Notes: generated from the letters alone by a model not told the origin. Counted from the stretch's first letter, positions 11,901-23,648 are shown. The stretch: DNA of 64,000 nucleotides from Aplidium turbinatum (GCA_918807975.1 OU964918.1:35262477-35326476), one strand, 5' to 3'. Numbers and translations are program-made.

Positions 11901-14755
11901 ACTTCAAATATTATAAGTTGATCAAATGAATTAAGAAATCGTACCGCATTCTTCTTCAAGACATTCTCTGCATGGTCCTGTAGTTGATCTCACTCTGCTG
12001 ATCAAAGCCGCTTTGGTTGGACATTTGGACGGAGATTGACAACTCAGCAAGCACGAAAGACGTTCGAACGGCTGCATTGGAGGTCCTCTTCTGGGCCCTG
12101 GTCCAAATGGTCCTGGTCTGAATGGCCCTGGTCTAAATGACCCTGGTCCAAACCCACCAAACGTTTCTATAAATGTAAAAAAGAGAACAGTTGTAGGTAA
12201 AACAACAAATTTTAAGTTGCAAAAACAACATTTTTTTTTATAAAATCTGAGCATATGTTACCTCGAAAACATCTTTTTCCACACGATCGGCACCTTTTCA
12301 TTCTCATTTGTTGTGACACAGTCGTGATCGGGCAATCAACGCAGCCACGTCGTGCTCGCGCCACACAGCCCATAACTTTACTGAAGTTGTAGCTGGTAAA
12401 TGGACCTAAATATAATTAATGTTAAAAGTGTCTCGACATGAGCAACAAAGTACATGTCAAAATATGACAGCCGATGTCGTTATTCATCAACCTAAGGTGT
12501 AACACTGTATCACTTACCACATTGTTCTGATATGCACTCTCGGCAAACCGGCAGCAGGTTCTCTATTTGATTTGTTACTTCTTCAAACGTTGGGCACGTC
12601 GATTCTGATTGGCAATTTTCCATGCACGACAACCTTTGAAATGGTCTACGTACCAAGCCAGGTCGGAATGGTCCATTTCCTTCGAAAAGTACTTTATGGT
12701 AAATATCAATATGAATGTATTTCATATGAAGAAGCATTTCACATAACAACCTTAAAGAAACACAATCTGTTTTATTATCTGGAGCTTTATACTGTACAGT
12801 ATATTTAAAGTTTTGCCATATTAGTGTCAAAAAATGGATGTCCAAACCGAGACTCACTGTTCAAAAATGCGATTTTATTGTTTTAGAAGACTACTTAGAC
12901 TTAAAATTACTTAGAAAATTAACTTAGTTTTTCATCTCCGCTTTGTGATTGTACTGATAAAAAATTTTTGTCCGTCGCCAATCGGGATAAGGAAGTTGTG
13001 ATATGAAATTTGACAATAATATGTCCAATATATCTATGACATTGGACAGAAGGCTACGCTGTTTTATTACCTCTGCGTGGAGTACAGCTTCGAAGGCATC
13101 TCTTACAACTTCTCGTTCTCATTTGCTGTTCCTGGTTTCTCACAGGACATTCGGAACAATCTTGGCGAGCATCCACAATACAGTCTTCAATGTCAGTTCG
13201 GTTGCTTCGGTCGTAAGGGCCTAGAAGTTGGGTTTCTACCATTTAGGTGTTGATTACATATCCATATTTTACAATTGAAGCGTTGCAGAATATTTTCTCT
13301 AGATAGAAAACTTCATTTTTTTTTCTAACAATCGCACAAATATTTCAACGCGGATTTGAATAAAGTTTATGAACTTGCGATTTACATCTTCAGCCCATTT
13401 CTCTCACCACAAGTCTCCATGACGCACTCTCGGCATTCTCTTCGCGATGCAAATAGTTGAGCTCGAACTTCTTGTCTACTTGGACAGTTATCTGGAGCTT
13501 GACAAGACCTCATACATCTCAGGGTACCAAAAAAGGTTTTGACAGGCCTAAACATGTTGGAGCCACGTCCAGGTCTCCTTCCAGGACGACGACCTGTCAC
13601 AACAATAAGTTTTTAATTTTCTTGGTTACCAATGTGTTTGTCAGAACATGAAAGTGAAAGCAGATTTTGATTTGTATGGTTTGTAGTGCAAAGCAAAATA
13701 GCGTTATCAATTTTAAGAACGCATTTTGTATTTGAAGAACAAAAACTGCAGATAGAACCTCGGTTGCGGGTTTCTTTGACCATAGACTATTGTAACTTGT
13801 TAGGCCAATAAACCACTGTATTTTTTGTAATTCTAAAATGATTGCAAGTAAACACCTGCTGTGTGCATGTGTTGAATAATGAATATACACAAATAGCAAG
13901 CTCACCTCTGCTGGAGCACTTTCTCAAACAGGTTCGGCAGACTCTATGATTTCTTTGCTGTTCCTCATTCAACACTGGACAAGTGTCGCACTCGCTGTAT
14001 GCATCAAATCTACACATGAGATTGTCTTCAGGGCTGGAACTCATTGCATCTGAAACAAATGTATTTTGTGCTGTGATTGTTTATGTGTATACTTCAGTAA
14101 GTTCTTTTACAACCTACTACTATCGGTGCATAGATCAATTTATGGCGCATCTGATTCTCGTTTAAAACCCATAGGAACGCATTCATTTTGTTATTCATTT
14201 TGAAAATTACGGGTAAATCTTGAAGATGAAATGAACATTTTCATATAAAAATATTATTACTAACCACAGTCCTCTTCAATACATTCCCTGCATCTGCTGT
14301 CAAGTGCTCCCATCCCCGAACCGAAGGTACATTTGTTTTGGTTCGTACACTTTTGCATGCAGTTTTGCTGAGAATTTGCATCAGTCTCTTCACTTGGACC
14401 TCCTGCTCCATCTGATCCATCTTGCGGAGGAGCACCACCTTTCAAGTAAAGCGTTCAAAATGTTGTTGCTAAATGTGACTGGTTTCTTTCAAATAATAAT
14501 AAAAATAAAGCGCTGATGTCAAAGCATGCGGAAATTGGTATTTTTCAAAATAAGTCAATTATTTTCAAAATAACTTTCAAACATACTTTAAAAAAAAATA
14601 ATTTAGGTGGAAAACTAAAACTTTACAAATAAAGTTATTAATTAAGTTAATTAAGTTATTAAATAAAGTCCACAAATACAACTCGCCTATAAAAAAAACT
14701 CACCATAAGCAGAAAGTAAACAACAGGACAACATAATTGCCCCGAACACATTCAT
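5717..14755 (-). CDS. Secreted multi-module cysteine-rich protein, gene 1 (17 coding exons)
   Basis: I do not recognise the family. Coding exons, in order, are 14755-14704, 14438-14265, 14049-13906, 13593-13408, 13220-13071, 12679-12518, 12405-12262, 12166-11945, 11224-11078, 10552-10193, 10060-9911, 9064-8894, 8489-8340, 7338-7174, 6913-6755, 6312-6115 and 5958-5717. All introns are GT-AG and phase 1. All internal exons are multiples of three, and the total is 2976 bp (991 aa plus stop). Exon 1 is a signal peptide (MNVFGAIMLSCCLLSAYG). Then come eight A-B pairs. A is C-x3-C-x5-C-P-x15-C-x2-C-x4-C; B is C-x7-C-x2-C-P-x12-C-x2-C-x3-C, usually with a DAR motif. Module spacing is almost invariant. 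The first and last A modules deviate slightly. The protein ends in a Gly/Arg/Pro-rich tail. The signal peptide and paired cysteines imply a disulfide-rich extracellular protein; the function is unknown. Confidence 0.85.
6115..6312 (-). CDS. Gene 1, A module exon 8 (divergent)
   Basis: It opens with a Pro/Thr-rich linker (PTRAPPSPTTPGLTPTE). The module then reads C-x3-C-x5-C, a 15-residue loop without the usual Pro, and C-x2-C-x5-C, one residue longer than the other A modules. The donor is at 6114. It is the most divergent A module in gene 1. Confidence 0.75.
7174..7338 (-). CDS. Gene 1, A module exon 7
   Basis: The exon encodes a basic linker (PQRRRRFRKGP) followed by CMRQCSSESRCP and CKLCVMNQCG, matching the A consensus exactly. 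Its neighbour at 6913-6755 is the paired B module (CIDEAQEECSGCP, then CRSCVKMC). Confidence 0.8.
8340..8489 (-). CDS. Gene 1, B module exon 6
   Basis: This small exon encodes GDFNRSNRSEVADC, then AREDCEECP, then CMSCVRGC, so all six cysteines sit at the family spacing. The acceptor TTTGTAG and donor GTATG flank it in phase 1. It pairs with the A exon at 9064-8894. Confidence 0.8.
9279..9567 (+). repeat. tRNA-derived SINE (family 1), copy in gene 1 intron
   Basis: The head looks like a tRNA: CCCCGATAGCTTAGTTGG (box A) and GGTTCGACTCTCGGGG (box B and acceptor strand). A body shared with copies at 31893, 42003 and 61954 follows (GTGTGCGCTTGAGCAACGC, then ATGGAATAACTCCCCGGCAA), ending GAGGATAAAGATT. 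It sits in the intron between exons 10060-9911 and 9064-8894 of gene 1. Confidence 0.8.
10193..10552 (-). CDS. Gene 1, A module exon 5 with GPGRG repeat array
   Basis: This is the longest internal exon (360 bp). The first roughly 80 codons are tandem 5-residue units of GPGRG/GPGQG/GSRPG type, encoded by a 15-bp minisatellite at about 10313-10540. The A module follows (CLTDCVSPTSCP, then CRTCIMGYCG). Gly/Pro/Arg pentapeptides suggest a flexible, elastomer-like linker in an extracellular protein. Because the unit is 15 bp, gain or loss of copies keeps the frame. Confidence 0.85.
10778..10945. repeat. Tandem duplication carrying a relic of the Gly-rich exon start
   Basis: A segment with the string CAATAATAAAGATTGAAAAGAC appears near 10800 and, slightly changed, near 10920. 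Between the copies, about 10846-10890 repeats the first bases of the 10552 exon together with its acceptor and upstream intron (ATTATCTATGTAAGTTAGGCAA on the plus strand). The duplicated exon start is only about 30 bp long and has no donor, so it is a dead partial exon. Confidence 0.65.
12262..12405 (-). CDS. Gene 1, B module exon 3
   Basis: The 144-bp exon has no internal Met but is open in the family frame. It encodes GPFTSYNFSKVMGC, then ARRGCVDCP, then CRSCGKRC, with exact B spacing. Introns on each side are only about 95-112 bp, the shortest in the gene. Confidence 0.8.
13906..14438 (-). CDS. Gene 1, first A-B module pair
   Basis: Exon 14438-14265 encodes an acidic Gly/Ser-rich linker and a first A module with a shortened central loop (12 residues, without the CP motif). 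Exon 14049-13906 encodes the first B module (CRFDAYSECDTCP, then CRTCLRKC). The intron between them is 215 bp. Confidence 0.8.
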
Positions 14756-14764
14756 GACGAAGTT
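14704..14764 (-). CDS. Gene 1 signal-peptide exon
   Basis: The acceptor TTTCAG precedes 14764. Nine bases of 5' UTR lead to the ATG at 14755. The 17 codons plus one base encode a hydrophobic leader ending SAYG, then a GTGAG donor. I chose this start because it is the only Met placed before a hydrophobic stretch and it joins in phase 1 to the module exons. Confidence 0.85.
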
Positions 14765-14894
14765 CTGAAATGTAAAGTTTACAATGTTTAAAACCTGCTT
14801 TTATTAATTTATTTAGCTCTTTATCAATTAAATTTATAGTTTTGTTAATGCAACTGTCAATTACATCTTCAAGTAACATCACAAAGCGACTAAC

Positions 14895-14955
14895 CTTTTC
14901 TTTTGCTTGGATTCTATTGTGCAAGTTCCTCAATTGTGTGAACGATTGAGATGAT
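14895..14955 (-). other. Gene 1 non-coding first exon (5' UTR)
   Basis: The transcript is inferred to start about 30 bp downstream of the TATA box. The exon ends CAAGCAAAAGAAAAG before a GTTAG donor at 14894. Gene 2 has a first exon of the same kind ending in a similar A-rich string. Confidence 0.6.
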
Positions 14956-14980
14956 TTGTGTGGAATTGACTTTTGTCCTT

Positions 14981-14990
14981 CCTTTTATAC
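14981..14990 (-). promoter_or_regulatory. TATA box of gene 1
   Basis: On the minus strand this reads GTATAAAAGG, a strong TATA box. It lies about 90 bp upstream of the first splice donor. Confidence 0.65.
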
Positions 14991-15819
14991 TTTTACAATC
15001 TTATAGAATCTTATTTAACTTGATACGTTGCAAGGGTAGGTATTTTTAATCGAACTGCCTTAAGCCTAGTCACGTGATACTCTATTTTTATTTGCAGTTA
15101 GCCTGCACGTAACCTAAAGAACATAGCTTGCAAAGTTATTTTTTGTTTAAAACTATTTTTAAATGAATTATTTAATTTTAAAAACTGCCATAACTAAACA
15201 AAGACACTTTATATTATTTTTAAGGTTTTTGACGTCAAAAAGCATTTCATAATGACACCATAGCCTGAGGGTGTTTTTTCAATAGTGTACAAACCAAGTG
15301 CATATTTGCTCTAGACATGACGTTTTAACTCTGCATTGCACACTTTTAGTCGAAAGCTGCATGTTTAGATTTGGAGTTCTGTTTTACAAATTAAATACAT
15401 CAGTTCTTTTCCAATGTAAGCAAATATTCATATACACACTTTCTACAAATTAATATGTAAATACCTTTGATGCTAATATTTTCGATTTATTCCAGTCATA
15501 TTACTAAACGACAAAGAAAAGTTAATTAATTCAAAAACTTTGCAGATTGTTTTGCTTTGTCCCAAAAACCATCCGCGATTAGAAACAAATGCTCATGCTG
15601 AAGTGTGGTCACCATGTCTTGCTCTTAAATAGGATTTAGTGGAAGAAAAATCACGAATTTATGTCAATTCAAAGGAAATTTAAATCAATAAAAAAGATTC
15701 AAAGTATGGTGACAAGCCCGGTGATTTATCACGAACAATACGCTTTCACCAGACGATATAGCACAAGTCAACTGCCGGTGGTGAAATAGCGAAATGCAAT
15801 GACATCTTTAAAAGCTGCT
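14991..15819. other. Upstream flank of gene 1
   Basis: No coding region is seen. This is the upstream region of gene 1. I see no second strong promoter or motif cluster I would defend. Confidence 0.35.
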
Positions 15820-16895
15820 TTAACTAGGGGGGTGTGTTAATTGTCGATTCATACCGTACGCTGCTAAAAATTTGTGGAGCAGTATCAAAATCTAGAATAT
15901 TTATGAAAATTTGACATACGATCCCCCTAACCCCCATGTACATGCCCCCTGAATAAAAGGTACCCTTATTTTCAGAAAAATATGAGATTGTTGGCCTTTT
16001 CACCCACTATACTTGCGTTTTGGTGGTATTTATCTTACTCATATGTGGCTTTTCGGGGTCTGTGTGTTCAAATATGACATTAGAAAATTCCTAAGAATTT
16101 TCAATATGGCGGTATTTCAATATGGCGGCCAAAATGAGGCTTGGAATGGGTACTTTTGTAAATTTTGACCAAACATAGTTGTGTGATATGTCGAATTATA
16201 AGTTTTCGAGGGCGTAGAATACGAATTTGATCCCAAAAGTAGGCTTATTCTTTCCTGGCATGCGCAATGAATATACCTGAGTATTTATATATGTTCATAC
16301 TGATAAATTATGCTTGTTATTTTGCATTGTGTTTTGCAATATCCTCTTATTAGGCTGGGCCAAAAAAGGGGTTATTTTTAAGAATTTATACTACGAAGTT
16401 GTAAGTCACCTACAAGTTGTGAATGGGTATCAGGAGCAAACCCATGATAAAATTTTTATTTTTCAATGACATCTTACGGTCAGACAGTCCGTTACCATAG
16501 CAACCGTTTCCGGCAAGACAACAACTTGACTAAAGTGGTGATTTTTCAGGCTGTGAATGACTGTCAGGGCTCATTTCGGTACCAAAATATGCAAAAAAGA
16601 CAACCAAAGAGCATGGAACATATTATACACGATGTCTATGAAACAATTAATTCCACCTTTAAAAAAAAAAACATATTTTCTTCACATTTATGGTCATTTA
16701 TTGTTCAAAATGAAAATTAGTTATCCCGAAATGTACCAATGGAAGTCAATTACTTCCAAGTAACTTCAGTACACAATACAAACTCATACAATAAATATTC
16801 ATATTAGTCTCAACTGTACAAAATGGAGGCCAGTGACTTTTTTGTCACAACCTCAGATGACGTTGCCAGTCCATGCAACTTCTCTCGGACACTCT

Positions 16896-18135
16896 TCACA
16901 ACTCTGCATAGTGCCTGGAGCCGAGCTGCTCTTCACATTTGGACGCTTTATTTGTGTTCAAATCTGTGGCGAGTCCTAGTGCCCGCTTTGCTGCGTCATT
17001 GACAACATGGAGGTTGGCCACAACTTTTTTGCCATGACGGTAGTTATCTGAGGTGGTCCATTGTGCAACGGGCAGCTTGACAAAGCTGGAGTCAATATTC
17101 AAAAGCTCAAACATGCTCCAAGAGTCATGTCCAATGAAGTCTTTGAGGGCTTTTGTGTCCAATTGATGAGGCTGGCATCTCCTGTTTTCTTGTCTGTGTA
17201 CTGTCTGTCGCGTTATGGTACCTCAGCAATCAGCATAGCATTTCTCATCGTCTGTTTGTCAGATGATGTTCGTTCTGAGAAGAGTGCCAAAGAGACCAAT
17301 CTCTCTGAGAGATACCACATATGGTTTTGTAGCTTCTGTCTGGCCAGAACAACAAAGGAAAGAAATTTGGCAGGCCACATCATTGGGTCCTTGCTGATAC
17401 TGGCCTCTGCCTTGAGGGGGTTCTTCATTAGTACCAGGTCCTTCGATGGTGCATCAGCAGCACTCCTGCACGTTAACTACGCTTTCGTGTAAAAGATTGC
17501 CAAGAATACAGCAAGACTGGTGAGTGGTGATGTCTTCCAATTCTTCGGGTGCATATACATTCCCAAGCTGGCATCGGAAGAGTGTACAAAGTTTACAAAG
17601 TTTTGCTAATCCAACGGACATGGTGGAATGCCCCAGGCGCTTTGATGGTGATGGATCTCCAACTGGCAGGGACGATCCCTCCAAGAAACAGCAGTGTTAG
17701 TTCTGTCACCTCCAGGTAGTCATGTTGAAGAGTCTCCTTGGTGCTGTTCTCGATCCATGTCTGAAGGAAGGTGATGGTGTCATGTATATAGCCTATCAAC
17801 TCTCTTTATGGAGCAGTCACCTCGATCAATGTGTAGTTGTGGTTCAATTCGCTCCAATTGTTCACCAGTTGCTTAAACAGCTGTTCATTGGATCATGTGG
17901 TTAGGCTATACACAATTGAGCAAGATGCCCCCCCAATCAACTCATGGATGTGGTGTCTACATGCCAGTTGCAGAAAACTTCTACGAAGCTCTGTCTCCAG
18001 TCCAAAATGTCTGCCTCGTGTTTGCCAAAAACTCCCCTTTTTTGGCTCTGTATCTGTTGACCTATTCCTCTTACTCTTCCTTAGTTTGTATTCTTCAATA
18101 GCTGTAAGGATCATCTGTTCTATCGCTTGCCACAA
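16896..18135 (-). pseudogene. Broken transposase-like ORF pieces inside the long-TIR element
   Basis: Minus-strand frames at 17893-18135, 17213-17428 and 16896-17162 share a style with uncharacterised transposon-borne proteins I recall from invertebrates. These carry an ACRHHIHE-type motif, and further on a VVND-A-(E/K)R motif. The pieces lie in different frames, so the gene is degraded. Assignment to a named transposase family needs a profile search. Confidence 0.45.
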
Positions 18136-18241
18136 TTTAAGGGTAATACCAGTATTTGCTCACCAGTCCTGCAAGTCCTTTGTTACAAGTCTGGCGGTAT
18201 CCAATGCACTAGACTGAAGATGGCTGGCTTGCTACAGTTAA

Positions 18242-18565
18242 TTGTTTATGATACTCATGATACTGAAAAAACAAGGCGGTCCTTTTACAAAGGACTCTGA
18301 TGTGGATGAAACTCTAAATAGTAATATAACAGACATTGAGAAACAGAAGCGGTTATACCTCGAGATCAGATACGCCCGTGACACTGCACTCTCAGTTCCA
18401 AAACAAAGTGACATTTTTCGTTTATTGAAAGACCATAAAAAGTTGCCATCTTCTGTTTATGGATCCAATCTGAAAGCTTACCTGAGTAATTTGAGTTGCA
18501 AAGCGGATGTTACGATGACTGATTTAAATTCTGTTCTTGACGGCATGAATCTAACAAAGAGCTGA
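18242..18565 (+). pseudogene. Opposite-strand ORF inside the long-TIR element
   Basis: A 107-codon frame contains GGPFTKDSDVDETL and YLEIRYARDTALS, then DIFRLLKDHKKLPSSVYGSN. Its codons look coding, and I recall similar strings near the end of the same kind of invertebrate transposon proteins. It lies on the strand opposite the other ORF pieces, so either the element has two convergent genes or part of it was inverted. Confidence 0.45.
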
Positions 18566-19077
18566 ATACTGTGTTTTATACTAAATTACATATACAGTAC
18601 GTCATAAGTTTGAAAATATGTTGTTATCAGCTTATTTTTCGTTTGAAATAATCATGAATTCGTATTCTACGCCCGCGAAAACCTATAATTCGACATATTA
18701 CATGACTATGTTTGGTTAAACTTTACGAAAGTACCCATTCTAAGCGCCATTTTGGCCGCCATATTGGATTACCATTATATTGGATTTTTGGAGGTAATTT
18801 CTAATGCCATATTTGAACTCACAGACCCCGAAAACCCCTATAGGAGCACCATAAATACCGCCAAAATACCCGTCGTTTGGTGAAAAGGCTTAAAAACTCA
18901 TATTTTGGTGAATTTATGGATACCTCCTTTTCAGGGGGCATGTACATGGGGGTTAGGGTGGTCCAATATGATAATTGTTTTCATATTCCGGATTTGGATA
19001 CTACTCCACATATTTTTAGCACCGTACCACGTTGCCATCGTGAAATTCGTCAAATAACACACCCCCCTACAGTTTAA

Positions 19078-22000
19078 CTCCACTCTGTTTAAAACAACCT
19101 CAGTTTAACATTTTATTATTTTTTGATTAATTTACACTTTAAATGTTATGTTTTTGTGACAATCAGTCGCAGATATTTGCAGCAATTGTGACGTCACTTA
19201 AATTGTTCCCCGACGGCTACATTTTGTAACGTCACAGATCACGTGATAATTTCAAACAAGAAAGTAGACAATGCAGTTTTTAACTCCAAAAATATGTTTT
19301 ATTTTGGTGCATTGGAACAAGCTTGTACGATACTGGATACCTTTTGATTTCTTTTAATTATTATTTGCAACGTGTTTATTGAGCTGAAATAAGTCTGGCC
19401 TAAAGGATGTGACGTCACATAGTTGAAAAACCAGTCTTTGGGGTTTGGGAGGAAGCGAATATCACTGGGACGTTTATAGAACGTGTTTGGTTCCCACGGG
19501 GTGCGGTAGGAAAAATCTATGAGCTTCAAACGTTTGCTTGCAAGAAAGTCATTTGTGTAGAAATTAATAAATGTGCATATTGTTTTTACTAAGATGCATT
19601 CAAAATTCTTTTTTAGCACTTTGTCATGAAATCAAGCGCTGTCATTGATCGAATTAATATGATAGATAGTCCATGTTTGCTCAAGTTTAACGTCCAACAA
19701 GGTGGAAGTAAGTTTTATTACATAGCCTGCTGTGTAGCAAAAATTGAAATAAAGAAACATTAAATTTTGTTTGTTGTTGTTCCAATTTCTTTGTTCAATC
19801 TTGCAGAAATAAAAGTCGGTTATTTAGGCGGGACGCAAATTTTAAAATTATACATTGTGGCGAATGCGCTAAGCAAATATAGCATCGCCTGAGGCACCGG
19901 CGACTGCTTTTGTTGAAATTGAGACTTTGCTGAATATGCACAGTCACGCATGGCTACTAGGTTAGGGTCGTCAAAACAAATTGAGAGAATTATTGCTATT
20001 AAAAGAAAAAATATCGTAAGTGTGTAAAGATTTAAAGATTTTTGAAGCATTCAGTAACGACATAAAACAAAAATTTAACAAACAATACAAACAAAAAGAA
20101 AAGCGCTTTTGGAAATGTAAGCATGTAAAAACAAAATTTCGTTAGTCAGATTACTATAAATAGGTAAAAAGTAAAAACTGAATGAATGCAACATTGTTTT
20201 GTTTCCTGCAACAATAAGTCTCTGCTTATGTTCTAGTATCCAAAATTTCAAATAAAATTTAGCAATTTATTTAATAAAAATGCAGTTATGTAAAAGTGAA
20301 AAAAATGGATTGCAGTTCTGCCAATTTTTGCGATAACCTTTCAGTTTTCCACATCGCAGCAAAAATCAGAAAAGCGAGTCATCGTCGATCGTGGACGTCG
20401 TCGTCCACGTCGCGGTATTCCATGTCGTTGGTTTATGCTGTACTTAACCAGTGGCGCGAGCAATTATTGTTCATGGGGGCATTTGAACAAAAATAATCGA
20501 TAAATAATAATCAATAAAGAAATAATCTTGTTAAAACACCACTACTTGCGCAAGAGAACCGGTGTTGATGACAGTCTGCAACTCTGCACAGAAGTGCAAA
20601 ACCACACCAAGAGCACACAATTTGTTCCTTTAAAATCATACGCAGTAAACGGAAAAAAAATAAAAATATTTAAGTAAAGTTTTCAAGTCAAAACTTTGTT
20701 ATCAACACGATAATAATTTTTTTCTTTTCTTTCGTTTGGGTGCTGGCTGAGGGCTCACGTCTGCCTAGGATCCCAATTATATTTAGTTCTTGCAGCGATT
20801 TTTAGGTTGTGATTTTACATGTACCGGTACCATTTAATAATACGTAATTTTTTTCCATTTTTGTAAAAAATTTTCGCTTGCTCAACCACATTTTATTCAT
20901 TTAACCGGCAAAATTAGGCATAAGCTACATACAGTAGTTCCAACAGTGGATTAAGGAAGTAAAGAGTTTTTTGGGCCCCCAAAAACCAACGAAATGATGT
21001 AGCCTAATATTCCGAAGTAATCACTGCGTACGATACTCAAATACCCTAATTAATTAACAATTAAAATAAATTGACAAATTTCATTGTTGATTGAGATAGG
21101 TTATGAAGTTAAATGTGCCGTGAAAATGTTATCGTTAAAAGTAAAGTCAAGACATGTCAGATAAATTTTCGAATTTCTAGACTGCTGAAAGGCTACACCA
21201 CATTGGGCTATAGCCTAAAAACTTTCCAGAAATAAATTATTGAAATCCTTCGGTGATTGTAAATGAATTTTTTTTGTAACGGTAAGCTAACTTTAAAAAC
21301 CTTCTACACCAATACAATTTTTATTTGATAAATTTGATTACATACCAAAGACGCGTGTTGATAAAAAAATACATTATTGTTCTAAGAATGCCTAAAAAGT
21401 GACCAAAACAAGATTATATTTTTCTACATTGTCTGGAGGCAAGCCCCCCGCACTCCTTTCAATTTTTTTTCAACTTCCGCATTTTTTTTTTACATTCGCT
21501 GCTGCATTATCGGCATAGTCTATTAGGCCTTACTATTTTTTTTTAGAAAATCTTAAGCGTTTTTTAGCCTACTTTTGCTAAAATAATGATTAAAAATTTT
21601 ATCCACCCTGAAAGAGTTTATGACCGTAAATGCTTTCTTGTTTTTATTTTTTAGCGCCATCACTAAACATGGGAACCCACTAGTGGATTTCGGGGAAGGC
21701 CCGAAATGTTGTTCACACGGCCCTGAGTAAGAGATAATTTGTGCTTGGATTCCATCATCTAAGACATGTCGACTTGCCGCATCAGGATGCTGTAGTCGTT
21801 AATATATGGTTTGCAGTTTGTTTTTTAATTCCATGTAGAAAGAAAAGATCACCACATCACTGTGTATAGGAGCGCAGTTCTACACAAAAGAATACACAAG
21901 AGTTGGAACTTGGGCTATGTATGCAGTTGGCCAGCACTGTTCTCCAACTAAAGCGTGTTTCAGTAATTAAAAGCAAATTATTCTAAAGTGAAATTATGTA

Positions 22001-23217
22001 AAGTAAAAGTCTTCTTCATCAGGAAAGTGACCTGAAAATGCAGTACCAGCATGTCAGTTTATGTAAGTTTCTTGCAAACAATAGCTATTGCAAAACATTC
22101 ATCATAGGCTGCTAAGACATAAATGCATAATTGAAATGCAACTAAACTGTAATGCTAATCAACCGTTGACGACAAAATATAAATAATTAGCACTTCAAAT
22201 TTGTGTAAATTGCGATTTTGGCAACATATTAACGATCACTCGTAAACCAAATTTGCAAGCAATGGCATGGTCGTGAAGAAAAAAAGTTAAAGCATGGTTT
22301 TCTAAATGAAATGTCTCTTCTTGTCGGACAAAACTTTTTTTTTCACTTGATTCTTCCAATGTTTTGAACCATGCGTTTGAGAAAACAACAGTCACCTAAT
22401 ATGTTTATGTTCGAGACTGGCTGACATAAATTCAGGCCGAGCCAACTACTGCCTCCTATATCGCTTTGCGTCTAGACACAGACTTCTGTCTGCTTTGAAG
22501 CGGTTGAAAATATATTTGCAATATTTTATATTACGCTGTGGCATTTTAGATTTCGTTGAATTGCTGCAAATCACCACACTGCCACACGTTGACAACGTGT
22601 TAAGTGTTGACTCATCAGTGAATCCGATTGATAGGCTATCCATAGAGGACGGACGGCGTAGTGTGGTGTGCGTAAAATGTGCAAAAAACACCAAATTTGG
22701 TCAAACGTTAAAAATATCAAATTATAACCGTTTCAAAAGTCTGCAATATCTTTATCATTTTTATTGTCTCAATCTGTTAACTATATTTGGGTAGCCAGTC
22801 TAGGTTTGTAAAAAATATAGCAAATTTGAACAGTCCGATAGATAGGCTATCGTCGCAACTTCAAATGTTAATGGAGTATAAGCATTTTGATAAATATATC
22901 AGTAGCCTATTGCTAAAATATGTCATATTACTGAACGTTCATGCAAATGTTAAAATTGGCTGCGCAAACAAACACTGCCATTCTAAAATATTTATCTTCA
23001 ACATAAAAGATTAATCTTGATATTTTTATACGTTCTTTAGTGTTCCTGATGGTTTCATTAAAGTTTTGCTTTACAAGCAACTTGATGAAACACAATTCCA
23101 GAAATGCAAACGTTTGCAAAGAAACTCTTGAGCTTGTTTGGCTCAACATATTTGTGAGAGAATAGATGTTCTCGATTATGAACTTTACAAGAATCGCTTG
23201 AGATCAAAGCTAAGAGA
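19078..23217. other. Gene-poor stretch between the two cysteine-rich genes
   Basis: AT-rich sequence with no confident gene. The only frame worth naming is at 20050-19820 (separate entry). A near-palindrome (GTGGACGTCGTCGTCCAC) lies near 20391-20408. Poly-T runs are frequent near 21480-21560. Confidence 0.35.
19820..20050 (-). CDS. Possible small secreted peptide
   Basis: A 76-codon minus-strand frame starts MLQKSLNLYTLTIFFLLIAI, continuing with LSIC: a basic start followed by a strongly hydrophobic run, as in a signal peptide. The remainder is short, contains two further Cys and a Gln-rich patch, and shows no domain I know. There is no supporting promoter or splice pattern, so this may be chance. 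Confidence 0.2.
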   Translation of the reverse strand: MLQKSLNLYTLTIFFLLIAIILSICFDDPNLVAMRDCAYSAKSQFQQKQSPVPQAMLYLLSAFATMYNFKICVPPK

Positions 23218-23648
23218 CTCCAACCATGGCCACCTGGAGATGCGGCCTAATTTGTCACATTTTGCACATTTTGATTACAGCTACTGCTAGTGTTTGACTG
23301 ATATTTTCTGAGATGTTTTTACTTTTTGCGGTTTCCTAATGACATAAAACTTTTTTGTTGCCTTGGGGAAGCAGTAGCAAATGAGAAAAAGTAAGTTGAA
23401 AAACGCAAAATCAGACTGTTGTTGAAAATTAACAGTCTGACTAAAATCTTCGAAATCAAAATTTCTTTGTTTTTCAACATGTGAGGATGTTAAAACCTAT
23501 TGTGTCATCTGGGGAAAAGAATAAAGAAAGCGTAAAAATCTAATTTTTAGAAAAATTTATTTGAACATTCGCCCAAAGTTAGAAAAACCTGAAAATTTCT
23601 GCAAAATGTGACAAATCAGGCCGTATCTTTAGGTGGCCATGCTCCAAC
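23218..23648. mobile_element. MITE with about 46-bp terminal inverted repeats
   Basis: The element is about 23225-23641. Its ends are CATGGCCACCTGGAGATGCG on the left and the near-complement on the right, and both continue into a TTTGTCACATTTTGCA string. The 7-bp string CTCCAAC flanks both sides (23218-23224 and 23642-23648). It has no coding capacity. A short hairpin (CAGACTGTT and AACAGTCTG) lies inside near 23411-23440. Confidence 0.75.

Larger units (their letters stand above)
15820..19077. mobile_element. 3.25-kb DNA transposon with about 400-bp inverted repeats
   Basis: The element spans about 15824-19073 with TTAA at both flanks (15820-15823 and 19074-19077). The ends, AGGGGGGTGTGTTA on the left and its complement on the right, extend into inverted repeats to about 16235 and from about 18654. 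They are imperfect but clearly related (for example TGTACATGGGGGTTAGGG and the TCTACGCCC region). Inside are broken frames on both strands: minus-strand pieces with QLACRHHIHEL (about 18000) and NLHVVNDAAKRAL (about 17000), and a plus-strand frame at 18242-18565. A TTAA target suggests piggyBac or Kolobok, but I cannot assign the transposase. Several frame breaks make it inactive. Confidence 0.7.

Noticed and set aside
16466-16720. 84-codon plus-strand ORF in the long-TIR element
   Set aside because: Unremarkable composition, overlapping frames and no recognisable motif.
20391-20408. GTGGACGTCGTCGTCCAC as a regulatory palindrome
   Set aside because: A lone near-palindrome without repeats or a nearby promoter; I cannot support a function.
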